Shown piece by piece: positions 1-8,666 of a DNA stretch of 59,009 bases (the first letter of the stretch is position 1; the number at the start of each line of letters is the position of its first letter). The position numbers and the translations under genes are program-made. Location: the NCBI GenBank assembly GCA_905480335.1, contig CAJQPY010000018.1, positions 1 to 59,009 on the forward strand, given 5' to 3'. Below the pieces are notes generated by a model, which made no database searches, was not told where the DNA came from, and was given only the letters and a program-made list of their open reading frames with translations. Source of the stretch: an uncultured Ilumatobacter sp. GTDB lineage: Bacteria > Actinomycetota > Acidimicrobiia > Acidimicrobiales > Ilumatobacteraceae.

Positions 1-897
1 CCGTCCGCTGTTGATTCCAGCGGCCAGCTCGTCTGCCATAGCCACCCCGACCGCCCAGTCGGACGGCGCTGCACTCGTTGCGGAAAGCCGGCATGCGACG
101 ACTGTCTCGAACAGGTGTCAGTCGGTAGCCATTGCCGTGACTGCGCGAGGGCAGCCCGGCCCGACATTAAGACGCGTGTGAAGTACTGGCAAGCGGGCAA
201 ACCCGCAATCGTCACCTACACATTGATCGGCATCAACGTCGGGGCGTTCATTGTCCTCGGACTGTGGTTCGACCTCGGCGGGATGCTCGCCGGATCCCTT
301 ACAGATGCCCACCGCACATTTGCGCTGAACTCTGCCTTTGTCGGCGGCGAACCGGTCGCATACACGCTTTCGGACGGACAGCGAGCAGTCAGCGACGGCA
401 ATGACTGGTACCGCCTCGTCACCTCTGGCTTCTTGCATTTTGGCCTGATCCACCTTGCGTTCAATATGTACTTTCTATTCGTGCTGGGCACCCAGATGGA
501 ACCGCTGCTTGGCCGCGTGAAGTTCCTCATGCTCTACTTTGCCTCGCTGCTCGGTGGCTCGGCTGGCGTAATACTGATCGACCAAGGCTCCTACACAGCT
601 GGCGCCTCGGGTGCAGTATTCGGCCTGCTCGGGGCCATGACCGTCGGAATCTGGCAACGCGGCATCAACCCCTTCACGACGCAGATCGGCACCCTCCTGC
701 TGATCAATCTCGGGCTGACATTCTTCGTTGGCGGCATCTCGATCGGCGGTCACGTCGGTGGGATGGTCGCCGGCTCAATCTGCGGTTTTGTGATGATGGC
801 TCCCGCCTACAAGGCGTTTCCGGTGTGGTCGCGTTTCGCCACACCAGCAGTTGTCGGCGCGGCAGCCGTCGCAATCTCCTTCATAGTCGCCCGCTAA
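1..897 (+). CDS. Rhomboid family intramembrane serine protease with N-terminal Cys-rich finger (5' partial)
   Basis: The reading frame is open from base 1, so the true start lies before the window; the GTG at 115 is internal. The visible N-terminus has a B-box-like series of Cys/His residues (CHSH, CTRCGKPACDDC, HCRDC), probably a small zinc finger in the cytoplasm. The rest is a polytopic membrane domain with the rhomboid features: an HLAFNMY segment, the catalytic serine motif GASGAVFGLLGAM, and a GGHVGGMVAG helix carrying the partner histidine. Rhomboids cleave transmembrane substrates inside the membrane. Both catalytic residues are present, so it should be active. The substrate cannot be inferred. 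It is followed 54 bases later by glpD. Confidence 0.9.
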   Translation, partial: PSAVDSSGQLVCHSHPDRPVGRRCTRCGKPACDDCLEQVSVGSHCRDCARAARPDIKTRVKYWQAGKPAIVTYTLIGINVGAFIVLGLWFDLGGMLAGSLTDAHRTFALNSAFVGGEPVAYTLSDGQRAVSDGNDWYRLVTSGFLHFGLIHLAFNMYFLFVLGTQMEPLLGRVKFLMLYFASLLGGSAGVILIDQGSYTAGASGAVFGLLGAMTVGIWQRGINPFTTQIGTLLLINLGLTFFVGGISIGGHVGGMVAGSICGFVMMAPAYKAFPVWSRFATPAVVGAAAVAISFIVAR

Positions 898-938
898 CAC
901 GCCGCTGCGACCACCACGGCACAATGCCCACTCGGCCG

Positions 939-950
939 TAGAATCAGCGC
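939..950 (+). promoter_or_regulatory. Leaderless -10 box of glpD
   Basis: TAGAAT at 939-944 lies exactly 6 nt before the ATG at 951. That places the expected transcription start on the A of the start codon. No Shine-Dalgarno sequence is seen. Confidence 0.5.
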
Positions 951-2654
951 ATGCCGCTGCGCACCACGCACATCGATCGCATTCGAGACGGATCGTTCGA
1001 TACTTTGATCATCGGAGGCGGGATCAACGGTGCGGTCACCGCCGCCTCGCTCGCTGGGCGCGGTGCGAACGTGGCCCTGGTCGACCGCGGCGACTTTGCC
1101 AGCTTCACCAGCCAGGCGTCTTCCAACCTTGTCTGGGGAGGCTTTAAATACCTCGAGAACTACGAACTTTGGCTCGTGTTTAAACTCTGCCAGTCGCGTA
1201 ACCGCTTGATGCGGGCGTACCGGGCGAACATTAAACAGATCGGTTTCTACGCCGCCCTCGACCAGAAAGGACCCTACAAACCATGGTTCGCAGCGTTGGG
1301 GGCGCTCAGCTACTGGTTCGTTGGTCAGTTCGGCACCAAAGCGCCCCGACTGCTTTCCCGCGACAAGATCGAAACGGAGGAACCGGCCATTAACACCAAG
1401 TCCGTGGCCGGTGGGATCGAGTACCGCGATGGAATCCTCATCGACAATGACGCTCGGTTCGTCTTCAGCTTCGTCCGCTCTGCGATTGAGGCGGGAGCGG
1501 CTGCGGCCAACTACGTCGAACTCGTCTCGGCTGAGCGTCACGGCGATCGGTGGGTTGCCCGTCTCCGCGACGTCGATACCAACGAGGAGTTCCAAACGTC
1601 GGCCCGCACGATCGTAAACGCGGCCGGCCCATTCGTTGATGAGACGAACCGCAGTTGGGGGTTAACCACCAACCACCGCATCGTGTACTCCAAGGGTATC
1701 CACCTCGTCGTCCCCCGGCTCACGACCAGGTACCACAGCAAGGTCCTCGCCTTCTACGACGACACCGAGCGACTCTTCTACGTCATCCCGATGGGTCGAC
1801 GTTCCGTGATCGGAACCACCGACACCCGCGTCGACACTCCCTTCACCGAAGTCGATGAGGACGACATCGAGTTCTTGCTCAGCCAGATCAACGCGCGAAT
1901 GGACCTCGATGCGCCCTTGACCAAGGATGACATCATCGCGCGGCGTACCGGCGTTCGACCGCTCGTCGTGACGACGACCGGCAGCGACCAGACCGACGTC
2001 GACTGGACCAAGCTTTCACGCAAGCACGCCGTCGAGACCGACCACCGTCAGCGCGTCGTCACGATCTTCGGAGGCAAGCTCACCGACTGCCTCAACGTTG
2101 GCGAAGAGGTGGCTGCGGAGATTGAGGAACTCGGCATTCCACTGGAGAAAGACCTTCACAACTGGTACGGCGAGCCTGCCGAGGTGACGAAAGAGGAGTT
2201 CTTCCGTCAGGCCCGGCTAATGAAGCTTGACCGTCTACGGTCGAAGCCCGAAGTCGAGCCACTATCTGATCGTTTGTGGCGTCGCTATGGGCGACGCGCG
2301 TTCGCGATGCTCGACGCGATCCGCGAAGAGCCAGCGATGGCCGAGGACATCATCGGTTCGGCTGACTACATCCGCGTCGAGCTGTACGAGGCGGCACGAT
2401 CGGAGATGGTCACCAAACTTGAGGATTTTATGCGTCGCCGCTCCAAGATCGACCTGGTGGTCTCCGATGCCGATATCGCGCATTCAGCCGGTCTCCGCGA
2501 GGTCGCTGAGATTCTCTTTGGCCCAGACGAGGCTGATCGTCGGCTTGCAGAGTACTTTGGAGGCCCAGACGAGGTTCCCGAGGTTGTCAACGCCGGTCCC
2601 GGCCCAACGCAGGCGGCCCGATCTGCCGGCGATTTCCTGATCTCTCCGCGTTGA
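951..2654 (+). CDS. glpD: FAD-dependent glycerol-3-phosphate dehydrogenase
   Basis: 567 residues, the usual length for GlpD. It oxidises sn-glycerol 3-phosphate to dihydroxyacetone phosphate at the membrane and passes electrons to quinone. An N-terminal FAD-binding Rossmann motif (TLIIGGGINGAVTAASL) starts near residue 17, followed by the DAO-fold core with FTSQASSNLVWGGFKYLE and VIGTTDTRVDTPF, typical of GlpD/GlpA. A C-terminal helical domain is present. The start is fixed by the leaderless -10 box 6 nt upstream. It is monocistronic in appearance, with no glycerol kinase or facilitator nearby; the biosynthetic partner enzyme gpsA is at 38 kb. Confidence 0.93.
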   Translation: MPLRTTHIDRIRDGSFDTLIIGGGINGAVTAASLAGRGANVALVDRGDFASFTSQASSNLVWGGFKYLENYELWLVFKLCQSRNRLMRAYRANIKQIGFYAALDQKGPYKPWFAALGALSYWFVGQFGTKAPRLLSRDKIETEEPAINTKSVAGGIEYRDGILIDNDARFVFSFVRSAIEAGAAAANYVELVSAERHGDRWVARLRDVDTNEEFQTSARTIVNAAGPFVDETNRSWGLTTNHRIVYSKGIHLVVPRLTTRYHSKVLAFYDDTERLFYVIPMGRRSVIGTTDTRVDTPFTEVDEDDIEFLLSQINARMDLDAPLTKDDIIARRTGVRPLVVTTTGSDQTDVDWTKLSRKHAVETDHRQRVVTIFGGKLTDCLNVGEEVAAEIEELGIPLEKDLHNWYGEPAEVTKEEFFRQARLMKLDRLRSKPEVEPLSDRLWRRYGRRAFAMLDAIREEPAMAEDIIGSADYIRVELYEAARSEMVTKLEDFMRRRSKIDLVVSDADIAHSAGLREVAEILFGPDEADRRLAEYFGGPDEVPEVVNAGPGPTQAARSAGDFLISPR

Positions 2655-2692
2655 CTAAACGACGGCATCGGGGTCTGGAAGTCTGTTGACGA

Positions 2693-3457
2693 ATGCTCAC
2701 TGTGCTGCGTCGCTGGTTGCGGCCTCCCCGACCAACGTTTGATCCCTCTTGGGAGTCAATATTGCGTTGCGAGTTTGCGCAGTGGGACCTGTTCGAGACC
2801 GACGAACTTGCGCGTTTGCGGCTGCTGGTCGCCCGGTTCGTCAGCGAGACAGATTGGGAAGCCGCCCGCGGGATGGACCTGACCGACGAGGTCCGGGTCG
2901 TAATCGCTGCGCAGGCGAGCGTGCTACTGCTCGGATTAGAAATCGACGAATACTTTGACGTCTCATCGGTCATCGTCCACCGATCGACGGTCAAGCTAAG
3001 CGGCGCACATCGCAGCACCGCTGGCACCATGTCTGATGCTCCCCAGCATCTGGCCGGGCAGGCAACGCCGGGGGGTCCGGTCGTCCTGGCCTGGTCAGCG
3101 GTTCGGCAAGGTGCTCGATTTCCGCGACAGGGTAATAACGTCGTTTACCACGAGTTTGCACACCGCCTTGACATGCTCAGTGGGATCACCGACGGCACAC
3201 CACCACTCGGCAGCGACAAAGCGGCCGTCCGTTGGGCCGAAGTGTGCACGCCGGCCTACGAGCGCGTTGTTGCTGGCGAATCGGCGCTGCGACCCTATGC
3301 CGCAACCAATCCTGCGGAATTCTTCGCTGTCGCAACAGAAGCTTTCTTCACCCGGCCCGACGTACTCGTCCAACACGAGCGAGAGCTGTACGTCGCGTTG
3401 CGCGCGTTCTACCGCCAGGACACGATACGGCGCCTCAACGCCGAGCTCTCCACCTGA
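2693..3457 (+). CDS. MtfA/M90-family zinc metallopeptidase
   Basis: 254 residues. A zinc-binding HEFAH motif (YHEFAHRLDML) sits near residue 152, and a downstream ATEAFFTRP segment supplies the conserved Glu-containing helix of the MtfA family. N-terminal residues WESILRCEFAQWDLF resemble the family's opening. In enterobacteria MtfA is a cytoplasmic aminopeptidase that also binds the repressor Mlc; Mlc is not expected here, so only the peptidase role is carried over. It lies 38 nt after glpD on the same strand and could be co-transcribed. Confidence 0.85.
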   Translation: MLTVLRRWLRPPRPTFDPSWESILRCEFAQWDLFETDELARLRLLVARFVSETDWEAARGMDLTDEVRVVIAAQASVLLLGLEIDEYFDVSSVIVHRSTVKLSGAHRSTAGTMSDAPQHLAGQATPGGPVVLAWSAVRQGARFPRQGNNVVYHEFAHRLDMLSGITDGTPPLGSDKAAVRWAEVCTPAYERVVAGESALRPYAATNPAEFFAVATEAFFTRPDVLVQHERELYVALRAFYRQDTIRRLNAELST

Positions 3458-3475
3458 CTTAAGCACTTTCGGGCG

Positions 3476-3700
3476 TCACGTCGGGCTCCAAAAACGCACA
3501 GCGTCGCCGAGCCGTTCCGCAGTCGCGCGGCCTTCGTCGACGAGCAACGTCGGGGGCCCCTTGGGCACGAGCACCGCTGGTGACAAGTGCGAATTTCTGT
3601 CGAGTCGTCCCCTCGGCACAACGTATGTGCTCCCTTGGAAATAGTTCGAGATCGGCTTCGTTGGGGTAACTTCGACCAGTACGTCGCCGAAGCTCTTCAT
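3476..3700 (-). CDS. Small hypothetical protein (74 aa)
   Basis: An ATG at 3700 is preceded by GAGGG seven bases upstream, and the frame has high G/C at third positions, as in neighbouring genes. The protein begins MKSFGDVLVEVTPTKPISNY and shows no motif, signal peptide or membrane segment that I recognise. It fills the space between the MtfA-like gene and thiolase and points against both. Without homologues it remains only probable. Confidence 0.45.
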   Translation of the reverse strand: MKSFGDVLVEVTPTKPISNYFQGSTYVVPRGRLDRNSHLSPAVLVPKGPPTLLVDEGRATAERLGDAVRFWSPT

Positions 3701-3731
3701 CGCTCGGCCCTCGACTCCAGGAGTGATTCCC

Positions 3732-4904
3732 ATGCGCGAAGCAGTGTTCGTTTCCTACGCCCGCACCGGACTGGCTAAAGCCGGCCGAGGCGGCTTCAAC
3801 ATGACGCCAGCAATGTCGATGGCCGCGCATGCGATCAAGCACGCTGTCGCCAAGTCGGGCCTCGAGCCCGAGGCCGTCGAAGACGTCGCTCTCGGCAACG
3901 GTGCACACGGCGCAAGCAACCTCGGTCGCCTAGCGGGCCTGCTGGGAGGCCTCCCAGTGACCACCGGCGGCAACACCATTCAACGCCACTGCTCGTCGGG
4001 TCTCAACTCAATCGCCGTCGCAGCGAGCCAGATCAGACTTGACGGTGTCGACGTAGCAGTTGCTGGTGGCGTCGAGTCGATCACTATGCCCGGTGGAGGG
4101 CTCGAGAGCCTCGGCGGTCTCGACCCCGCACTGACCGACCAATACCCGGCGATCTTCATGGCGATGATCGAGACTGCTGACATCGTTGCCGAGCGCTACA
4201 ACGTCTCTCGCGAGTACCAGGACGAATACTCTCTTGAGTCACAGCAACGCATGGCCCGCGCCCAGGAAAATGAGTTGTTCGTCGACGAGATCGTCCCGAT
4301 GGAGACGAAGATGAAGCTCGTTGATCGCGAAACTAAGGAAGAAACGATCGTCGACTACGTCGTCGACCGCGACGAGTGCAACCGTCCCCAGACAACACTC
4401 GACGGACTCGCCAAGCTGGGCCCGGTCCGCGGTGAGGGCAACTTCGTGACCGCTGGCAATGCCAGCCAACTGTCCGACGGCGCTGCTGCCGTCGTGATGA
4501 TGTCCGATGAGGAAGCCTCGAAGCGCAACATCGAGCCGATGGGCGCGTTCAAGGGCTGGGCTGTCGCCGGTTGCGAGCCCGACGAGATGGGTATCGGCCC
4601 GATTTACGCCGTGCCGAAGCTGCTCAAGCGTCATGGTCTCACCGTCGACGACATCGACATCTGGGAACTGAATGAAGCATTCGCCAGCCAATGCCTGTAC
4701 TCCCGCGACACCCTCGGCATCGACCCTGAGAAGTACAACGTCAACGGCGGCTCAATCGCGATCGGCCACCCTTTCGGAATGACCGGCACGCGCTGCGCCG
4801 GCCATCTCCTCCAGGAAGGCAGGCGCCGCAGCGCCAAGTGGGGCGTCGTGACGATGTGCATCGGCGGTGGCCAGGGCGCAGCCGGACTCATCGAAATCTA
4901 CTGA
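3732..4904 (+). CDS. Acetyl-CoA acyltransferase (thiolase)
   Basis: 390 residues, standard for thiolases. The acyl-accepting cysteine is in RHCSSGLNSIA near residue 86, the catalytic His in IGHPFGMTG near 344, and the second Cys in MCIGGGQG near 376, so the active site is complete. It should catalyse thiolytic cleavage in beta-oxidation, or the reverse condensation; which one cannot be told from sequence. AGGAG at 3719-3723, eight bases before the ATG, supports this start over the in-frame GTG at 3723. The acyl-CoA ligase and thioesterase remnant nearby suggest a fatty-acid neighbourhood. Confidence 0.92.
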   Translation: MREAVFVSYARTGLAKAGRGGFNMTPAMSMAAHAIKHAVAKSGLEPEAVEDVALGNGAHGASNLGRLAGLLGGLPVTTGGNTIQRHCSSGLNSIAVAASQIRLDGVDVAVAGGVESITMPGGGLESLGGLDPALTDQYPAIFMAMIETADIVAERYNVSREYQDEYSLESQQRMARAQENELFVDEIVPMETKMKLVDRETKEETIVDYVVDRDECNRPQTTLDGLAKLGPVRGEGNFVTAGNASQLSDGAAAVVMMSDEEASKRNIEPMGAFKGWAVAGCEPDEMGIGPIYAVPKLLKRHGLTVDDIDIWELNEAFASQCLYSRDTLGIDPEKYNVNGGSIAIGHPFGMTGTRCAGHLLQEGRRRSAKWGVVTMCIGGGQGAAGLIEIY

Positions 4905-4983
4905 ATTCGGCGCCACGTAGCCACTGACCAGGGGGGATGCCGCTCCACAAACTCTGGAGTACCCCTATGCGCATGCTTGGTAC

Positions 4984-5241
4984 ATGAGTAACACCCTCAC
5001 CCAAGTCAAGCGCAGCGAGACCCACGGCGCCCTGCAGCTCACACTGCTGACGGTGCCGAAGCCAACACACACCGAGCTCAAAACGTCAGCGGCACACGCT
5101 CGCTTCCGACTCAGCGCCACGACCCGCAAACGTGGCCTGGCACATGTCGCCGCAATTCGTCGGCAGCTCGCCGCCTCACAAACAGAGCTCGCCACCAATC
5201 GGAACAACCCATTGGCGCCGGGTCCGCGTCGAGCTGCCTGA
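4984..5241 (+). CDS. Small basic hypothetical protein (85 aa)
   Basis: An open frame starting MSNTLTQVKRSETHGALQ, rich in Arg, Ala and Thr, with no recognised domain. It ends two bases before the stop of the convergent LLM gene. No clear Shine-Dalgarno or -10 box precedes the ATG. It may be a genuine small protein or chance coding. Confidence 0.3.
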   Translation: MSNTLTQVKRSETHGALQLTLLTVPKPTHTELKTSAAHARFRLSATTRKRGLAHVAAIRRQLAASQTELATNRNNPLAPGPRRAA

Positions 5242-5243
5242 CC

Positions 5244-6227
5244 TCAGCCAGCAGCGGGCGACAGATCCCTCACGGCCTGCCAGTGATCCAGATCCGGGTC
5301 GAGTGGAAGGATCGCAAGCGAGCTCGTTGTCACACCGTTGTCGAAGTAGGCCTGGATCTTGGAGCGGCACTCGGCAGGTGAACCGTGTACGACGAGGTCG
5401 TCCACTACCTCGTCTGGGATTTCAGCGAGCGCTGCCTTGCGATCTCCCGCTTTCCAGTTCTGCCACATACCGTGCAGTGCCTCACCTCGGCCCATCCACT
5501 CGTGGAAGGCGGCATAGACCGGCACGTTCATGTATGCCGCAATGGCGAAACGTGCCGACGCTCGCACAACCTCGGTGTTCTCACTCGGGCAACAGAAGAT
5601 CCGACACACGATTTCCTTGTCTTCACCGCCGCCGGCAGCGTTGACAACGCCCGCCACCGTCGACACGTCCGAGGCCGACAACCAGTTGATGATCGCTCCG
5701 TCAGCCTCCCGCCCGGCAAGCCGAAGCATGCCTTCACGAAGGGCGGCGATCAGAATCTGCGGCTTTTGCTCGGGGAGAATCCCAAGTCGAAAGCCGTTGA
5801 CCTCGAACGTGTCATACTTCTGCTTGACCTTCTTCCCGCTAAGCGAGTCGTTTAGGAATCGCACGACGTCGCGGACCTTCTTATACGGCTCCTCGAACGG
5901 AACCCCGTTCCAACGTTCGACGATGACATTGCTCGATGAACCGACACCGATCGCAAAGCGACCCGGCGCCGCATCTGCCAGCGAAGCGACACTCTGCGCG
6001 AATAGTGCCGGCGAGCGGGTGTACGCCGGCACGATCGCTGTGCCGAGTCGCAGACGCGGCTCCCACGCAGCCGCCATGGCGAGCGGCGTGAACGCGTCGG
6101 CACCGTCGGCCTCCGCCGACCAGATGTCGGTGTAACCCAGTTCAGCCAGCTCATGGAGCTTGGCCTCGTGCGAATGCAGCGGACCGGGAAGCGGGACGGT
6201 CATACCGGGACGGATCGAAAGTGCCAT
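5244..6227 (-). CDS. LLM-class F420-dependent oxidoreductase
   Basis: 327 residues from the ATG at 6227, chosen because TACCTT lies exactly 6 nt upstream and the family begins at about MALSIRPGMTVP. A luciferase-like TIM barrel is indicated by LHELAELGYTDIWSAEADG, LRLGTAIVPAYTRSPALFAQ, APGRFAIGVGSSSNVIVERW and PEQKPQILIAALREGMLRLAG. Members use reduced coenzyme F420 or FMN for hydride transfer; the cofC gene at 39 kb shows that F420 is made here. The substrate is unknown. A further in-frame start 27 codons upstream is less likely. Confidence 0.88.
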   Translation of the reverse strand: MALSIRPGMTVPLPGPLHSHEAKLHELAELGYTDIWSAEADGADAFTPLAMAAAWEPRLRLGTAIVPAYTRSPALFAQSVASLADAAPGRFAIGVGSSSNVIVERWNGVPFEEPYKKVRDVVRFLNDSLSGKKVKQKYDTFEVNGFRLGILPEQKPQILIAALREGMLRLAGREADGAIINWLSASDVSTVAGVVNAAGGGEDKEIVCRIFCCPSENTEVVRASARFAIAAYMNVPVYAAFHEWMGRGEALHGMWQNWKAGDRKAALAEIPDEVVDDLVVHGSPAECRSKIQAYFDNGVTTSSLAILPLDPDLDHWQAVRDLSPAAG

Positions 6228-6239
6228 GTGCCGAAGGTA
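6228..6239 (-). promoter_or_regulatory. Leaderless -10 box of the LLM oxidoreductase
   Basis: On the minus strand TACCTT (6234-6239) is followed by six bases and then the ATG at 6227. Confidence 0.45.
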
Positions 6240-6336
6240 ACCAGCGACCGGCCTGACGCACGAAGAACTCAACGAATTTCTGGCGGATCGTGATAATTCG
6301 GCTCGCAATCCACCAAAATTGGCTCGGATGGGAGGC

Positions 6337-7146
6337 TCAGCCCTTCCAAAATCTGACGATCACCGACTGACTGGCAGTGGCGAGCAGCGTGCCGCCCTCA
6401 GCAAACATCTGGACGAGTCCGTGTCCGAAGTGCGCGCAACTACATGCACCCGGATATCCATCAGCTCCCAGTCAGTCGACATCATCCAGCAAACGCGCAG
6501 CGTGTTGTCAAGACTGTTGCCGCCTCCACGACGGCCGAGCGCCTGGCCGACCCACATTGGAACGAAGTCACTGAGAACCGCCAACGTGGTTGCGTCGACG
6601 TTCGCGATGACATCAGGGATCCTTGCCCACATGAGCGTCAGGCCGCCGCCCTGCGTTGCGTCGGCGACATCAAACGCCAATTCCTCCCACTCGCCATCTT
6701 TGACCATCCGGTGATCGAGCTTTTCGGTGATCGTTCCGGCGCTCTGTGCTGCGATCGGCTGAGACCGAAGCGACAACGAAGCATGTGAGTTATCAGGCAG
6801 CGTCTCCCAATGACCCTGCTCAGGAATGTCCCGATCACCGAGTGCGGCGTTGACCGTTAGGACCTCGCGGTCGGCCACATGGCACACGGCCCTGGCCTGA
6901 GTGTTGGCGTGACCTTCCACTGCGATGGTGACGTCGACATCAACAACTTCACCGTGGTTGGTGTACGAGAGGTACTGCGACGTCGCACTCACGCCCCGAC
7001 GTCCCCTCCATCGCCGAGGTCGCCACCGCGAGCGCGCACCCGCCGAACAGGAAACCCGAGCTGACAGAGATCTTCTTCGTAACCGGAAGCTTCCGCCGAA
7101 ATCGATTACGCGTCGGTTCGAGTCCGAGAAAGCTGCGCAAGTCCAT
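6337..7146 (-). pseudogene. TesB-like acyl-CoA thioesterase broken by two frameshifts
   Basis: Three consecutive pieces of one TesB-like thioesterase lie in different frames. The first runs from the ATG at 7146 (MDLRSFLGLEPT, then FLFGGCALAVATSAMEGTSGR). The middle begins after a shift at about 6987-6993 (SATSQYLSYTNHGEVVDVDV) and continues for about 180 residues. The last begins after a shift in the GCGCGC run at 6432-6437, where removing two bases restores FGHGLVQMFAEGGTLLATA and a natural stop at 6337. The family hydrolyses acyl-CoA to free acid and CoA. Two independent shifts argue for a pseudogene, although errors in a consensus assembly would look the same. Confidence 0.8.
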
Positions 7147-7183
7147 GTGTAAACCGATGGCAGATCGCCATCAGCAAATTCGG

Positions 7184-7195
7184 TACCGTCGCGTA
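7184..7195 (+). promoter_or_regulatory. Leaderless -10 box of the amidase
   Basis: TACCGT at 7184-7189 stands 6 nt before the ATG at 7196. It overlaps the upstream region of the divergent thioesterase remnant. Confidence 0.45.
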
Positions 7196-8605
7196 ATGAG
7201 CAACGAAACATGGCAGGGCGATGCGGTTGGATTAGTCGAGGCATTTCGTGTTGGCGACCGAAGCCCGCTGGAAGAACTCGAAGCCACGTATTCCGCCATC
7301 GATACGAGCAACCTAAACGCCATCACCTACGTCGATCGGGAGTCCGCTAGTGAGCAGGCCCGAACAGCCGACGTCTCTAAGCCGTTCGGCGGAGTGCCCA
7401 TCGGGGTGAAGTCACTGAACGAAGTACAGGGCTGGCCAAACGATAAGGCCTCGGTCCCTTTGAAGGAACGAGTTGGTCAGGTGACCACCACGCAAGTCGA
7501 GCGGATTCGTCGCGACGGCGGCGCCGTTCTCGCAGCGCAGACGACATCGAGTGAATTTGGCGGGATCAACCTGACTCGCACGGTGCTGTTTGGAGCAACG
7601 CACAACCCCTGGCAGCAGGGTCGCACCCCCGGGGGATCGTCCGGCGGTTCTGCGGCAGTCGTCGCCGGCGGACTCCTTCCAATCGCGACTGGAGGCGATG
7701 GAGGGGGCTCGATTCGGATCCCCGCAGGGTTCACCGGCCTGGTCGGCCTGAAAACCACCTTCGGTCGGGTCCCACTCGGGCCAAACACCCAATACGGGAA
7801 TCTCACGGTCACGACTGGGTGCTTGTCCCGCTCAGTGCGCGACACGGCGCGGTGGTTCGATGTGACCAATGGACACGACCCAACCGACCCGCTGAGCCTG
7901 CCCAGAGTTGAGGGGTGGGAGCGCGGTCTCGGTATCCAACTCGACGCTCTTCGTGGCGCCCGTGTGGCCGTGGTGCCCGACTGGGGCGGTGCCGTCATCT
8001 CGCCGATTATGTGGGAGCAGTTAGAAGCAGCTGCAACGCAGCTGATCAACGACTGTTCGCTGCAGCGCACCGACGCAGTCGACACCCACGTTCCACGGAT
8101 GGGTGGTGCCTGGTCAATCTCTGGGATGATCGAGATTCGAGCGGCACTGGGCGACCTCTATCCCGACTGCGCCGATGATCTCACGCCCGAGATGAGCTTC
8201 GGCCTTGCGCGCACCGAAGGGAAGTACACCGAGGAGGGGCGGGCCCGACTTGAACAGCGGCGCACCGAGCTGAATCAAGCGGTGGCACGGGTCTTCGACC
8301 CAGCGAGCGGCGTCGACTTCGTGATCACTGCGGCGAACCCTGACGTGGCGTTCGATGCAGAGGGCCCGCTACCAGCGGTATTCGGCGGAGTCGAAGCCGG
8401 GATCGGGAACAACGGCCAGCTGACGTTCCCAGCAAATCTGCATGGCAATCCGGCAATCTCAGTGCCCGCTGGATCGGTCGACGGCCTTCCCATCGGACTG
8501 CAGATCGTCGGCCGCCATTTCAGTGAGCCCTTGTTGCTCGATTTGGCGTTAATGATGGAACGCAACCAGCCCTGGCCGCTCACGGCTCCTGTTCCCACCC
8601 CTTGA
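7196..8605 (+). CDS. Amidase signature family hydrolase
   Basis: 469 residues. The Ser-cisSer-Lys triad of the amidase signature family is visible: the Lys in GVPIGVKSLNE near residue 71, and the serines in TPGGSSGGSAAVVAGG followed by ATGGDGGGSIRIPA near 145-170. The C-terminal part has the usual FPANLHGNPAISVPAG and GLPIGLQIVG. It hydrolyses an amide to acid and ammonia or amine. GatA is unlikely because gatB and gatC are absent and the flanking motifs resemble stand-alone amidases. The start at 7196 is chosen from the leaderless -10 box; a start 17 codons earlier would cover that box. Confidence 0.9.
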   Translation: MSNETWQGDAVGLVEAFRVGDRSPLEELEATYSAIDTSNLNAITYVDRESASEQARTADVSKPFGGVPIGVKSLNEVQGWPNDKASVPLKERVGQVTTTQVERIRRDGGAVLAAQTTSSEFGGINLTRTVLFGATHNPWQQGRTPGGSSGGSAAVVAGGLLPIATGGDGGGSIRIPAGFTGLVGLKTTFGRVPLGPNTQYGNLTVTTGCLSRSVRDTARWFDVTNGHDPTDPLSLPRVEGWERGLGIQLDALRGARVAVVPDWGGAVISPIMWEQLEAAATQLINDCSLQRTDAVDTHVPRMGGAWSISGMIEIRAALGDLYPDCADDLTPEMSFGLARTEGKYTEEGRARLEQRRTELNQAVARVFDPASGVDFVITAANPDVAFDAEGPLPAVFGGVEAGIGNNGQLTFPANLHGNPAISVPAGSVDGLPIGLQIVGRHFSEPLLLDLALMMERNQPWPLTAPVPTP

Positions 8606-8666
8606 TCGTCCGGTCAAAGCGCAAGCGTGAGAGCAGCGGCGTCTCACTCGTTTACGGTGATAGGCC

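Noticed and set aside
7100..7125. tRNA T-loop-like GGTTCGAGTCC
   Set aside because: Lies in the coding start of the thioesterase remnant; no acceptor or anticodon stems can be formed around it.
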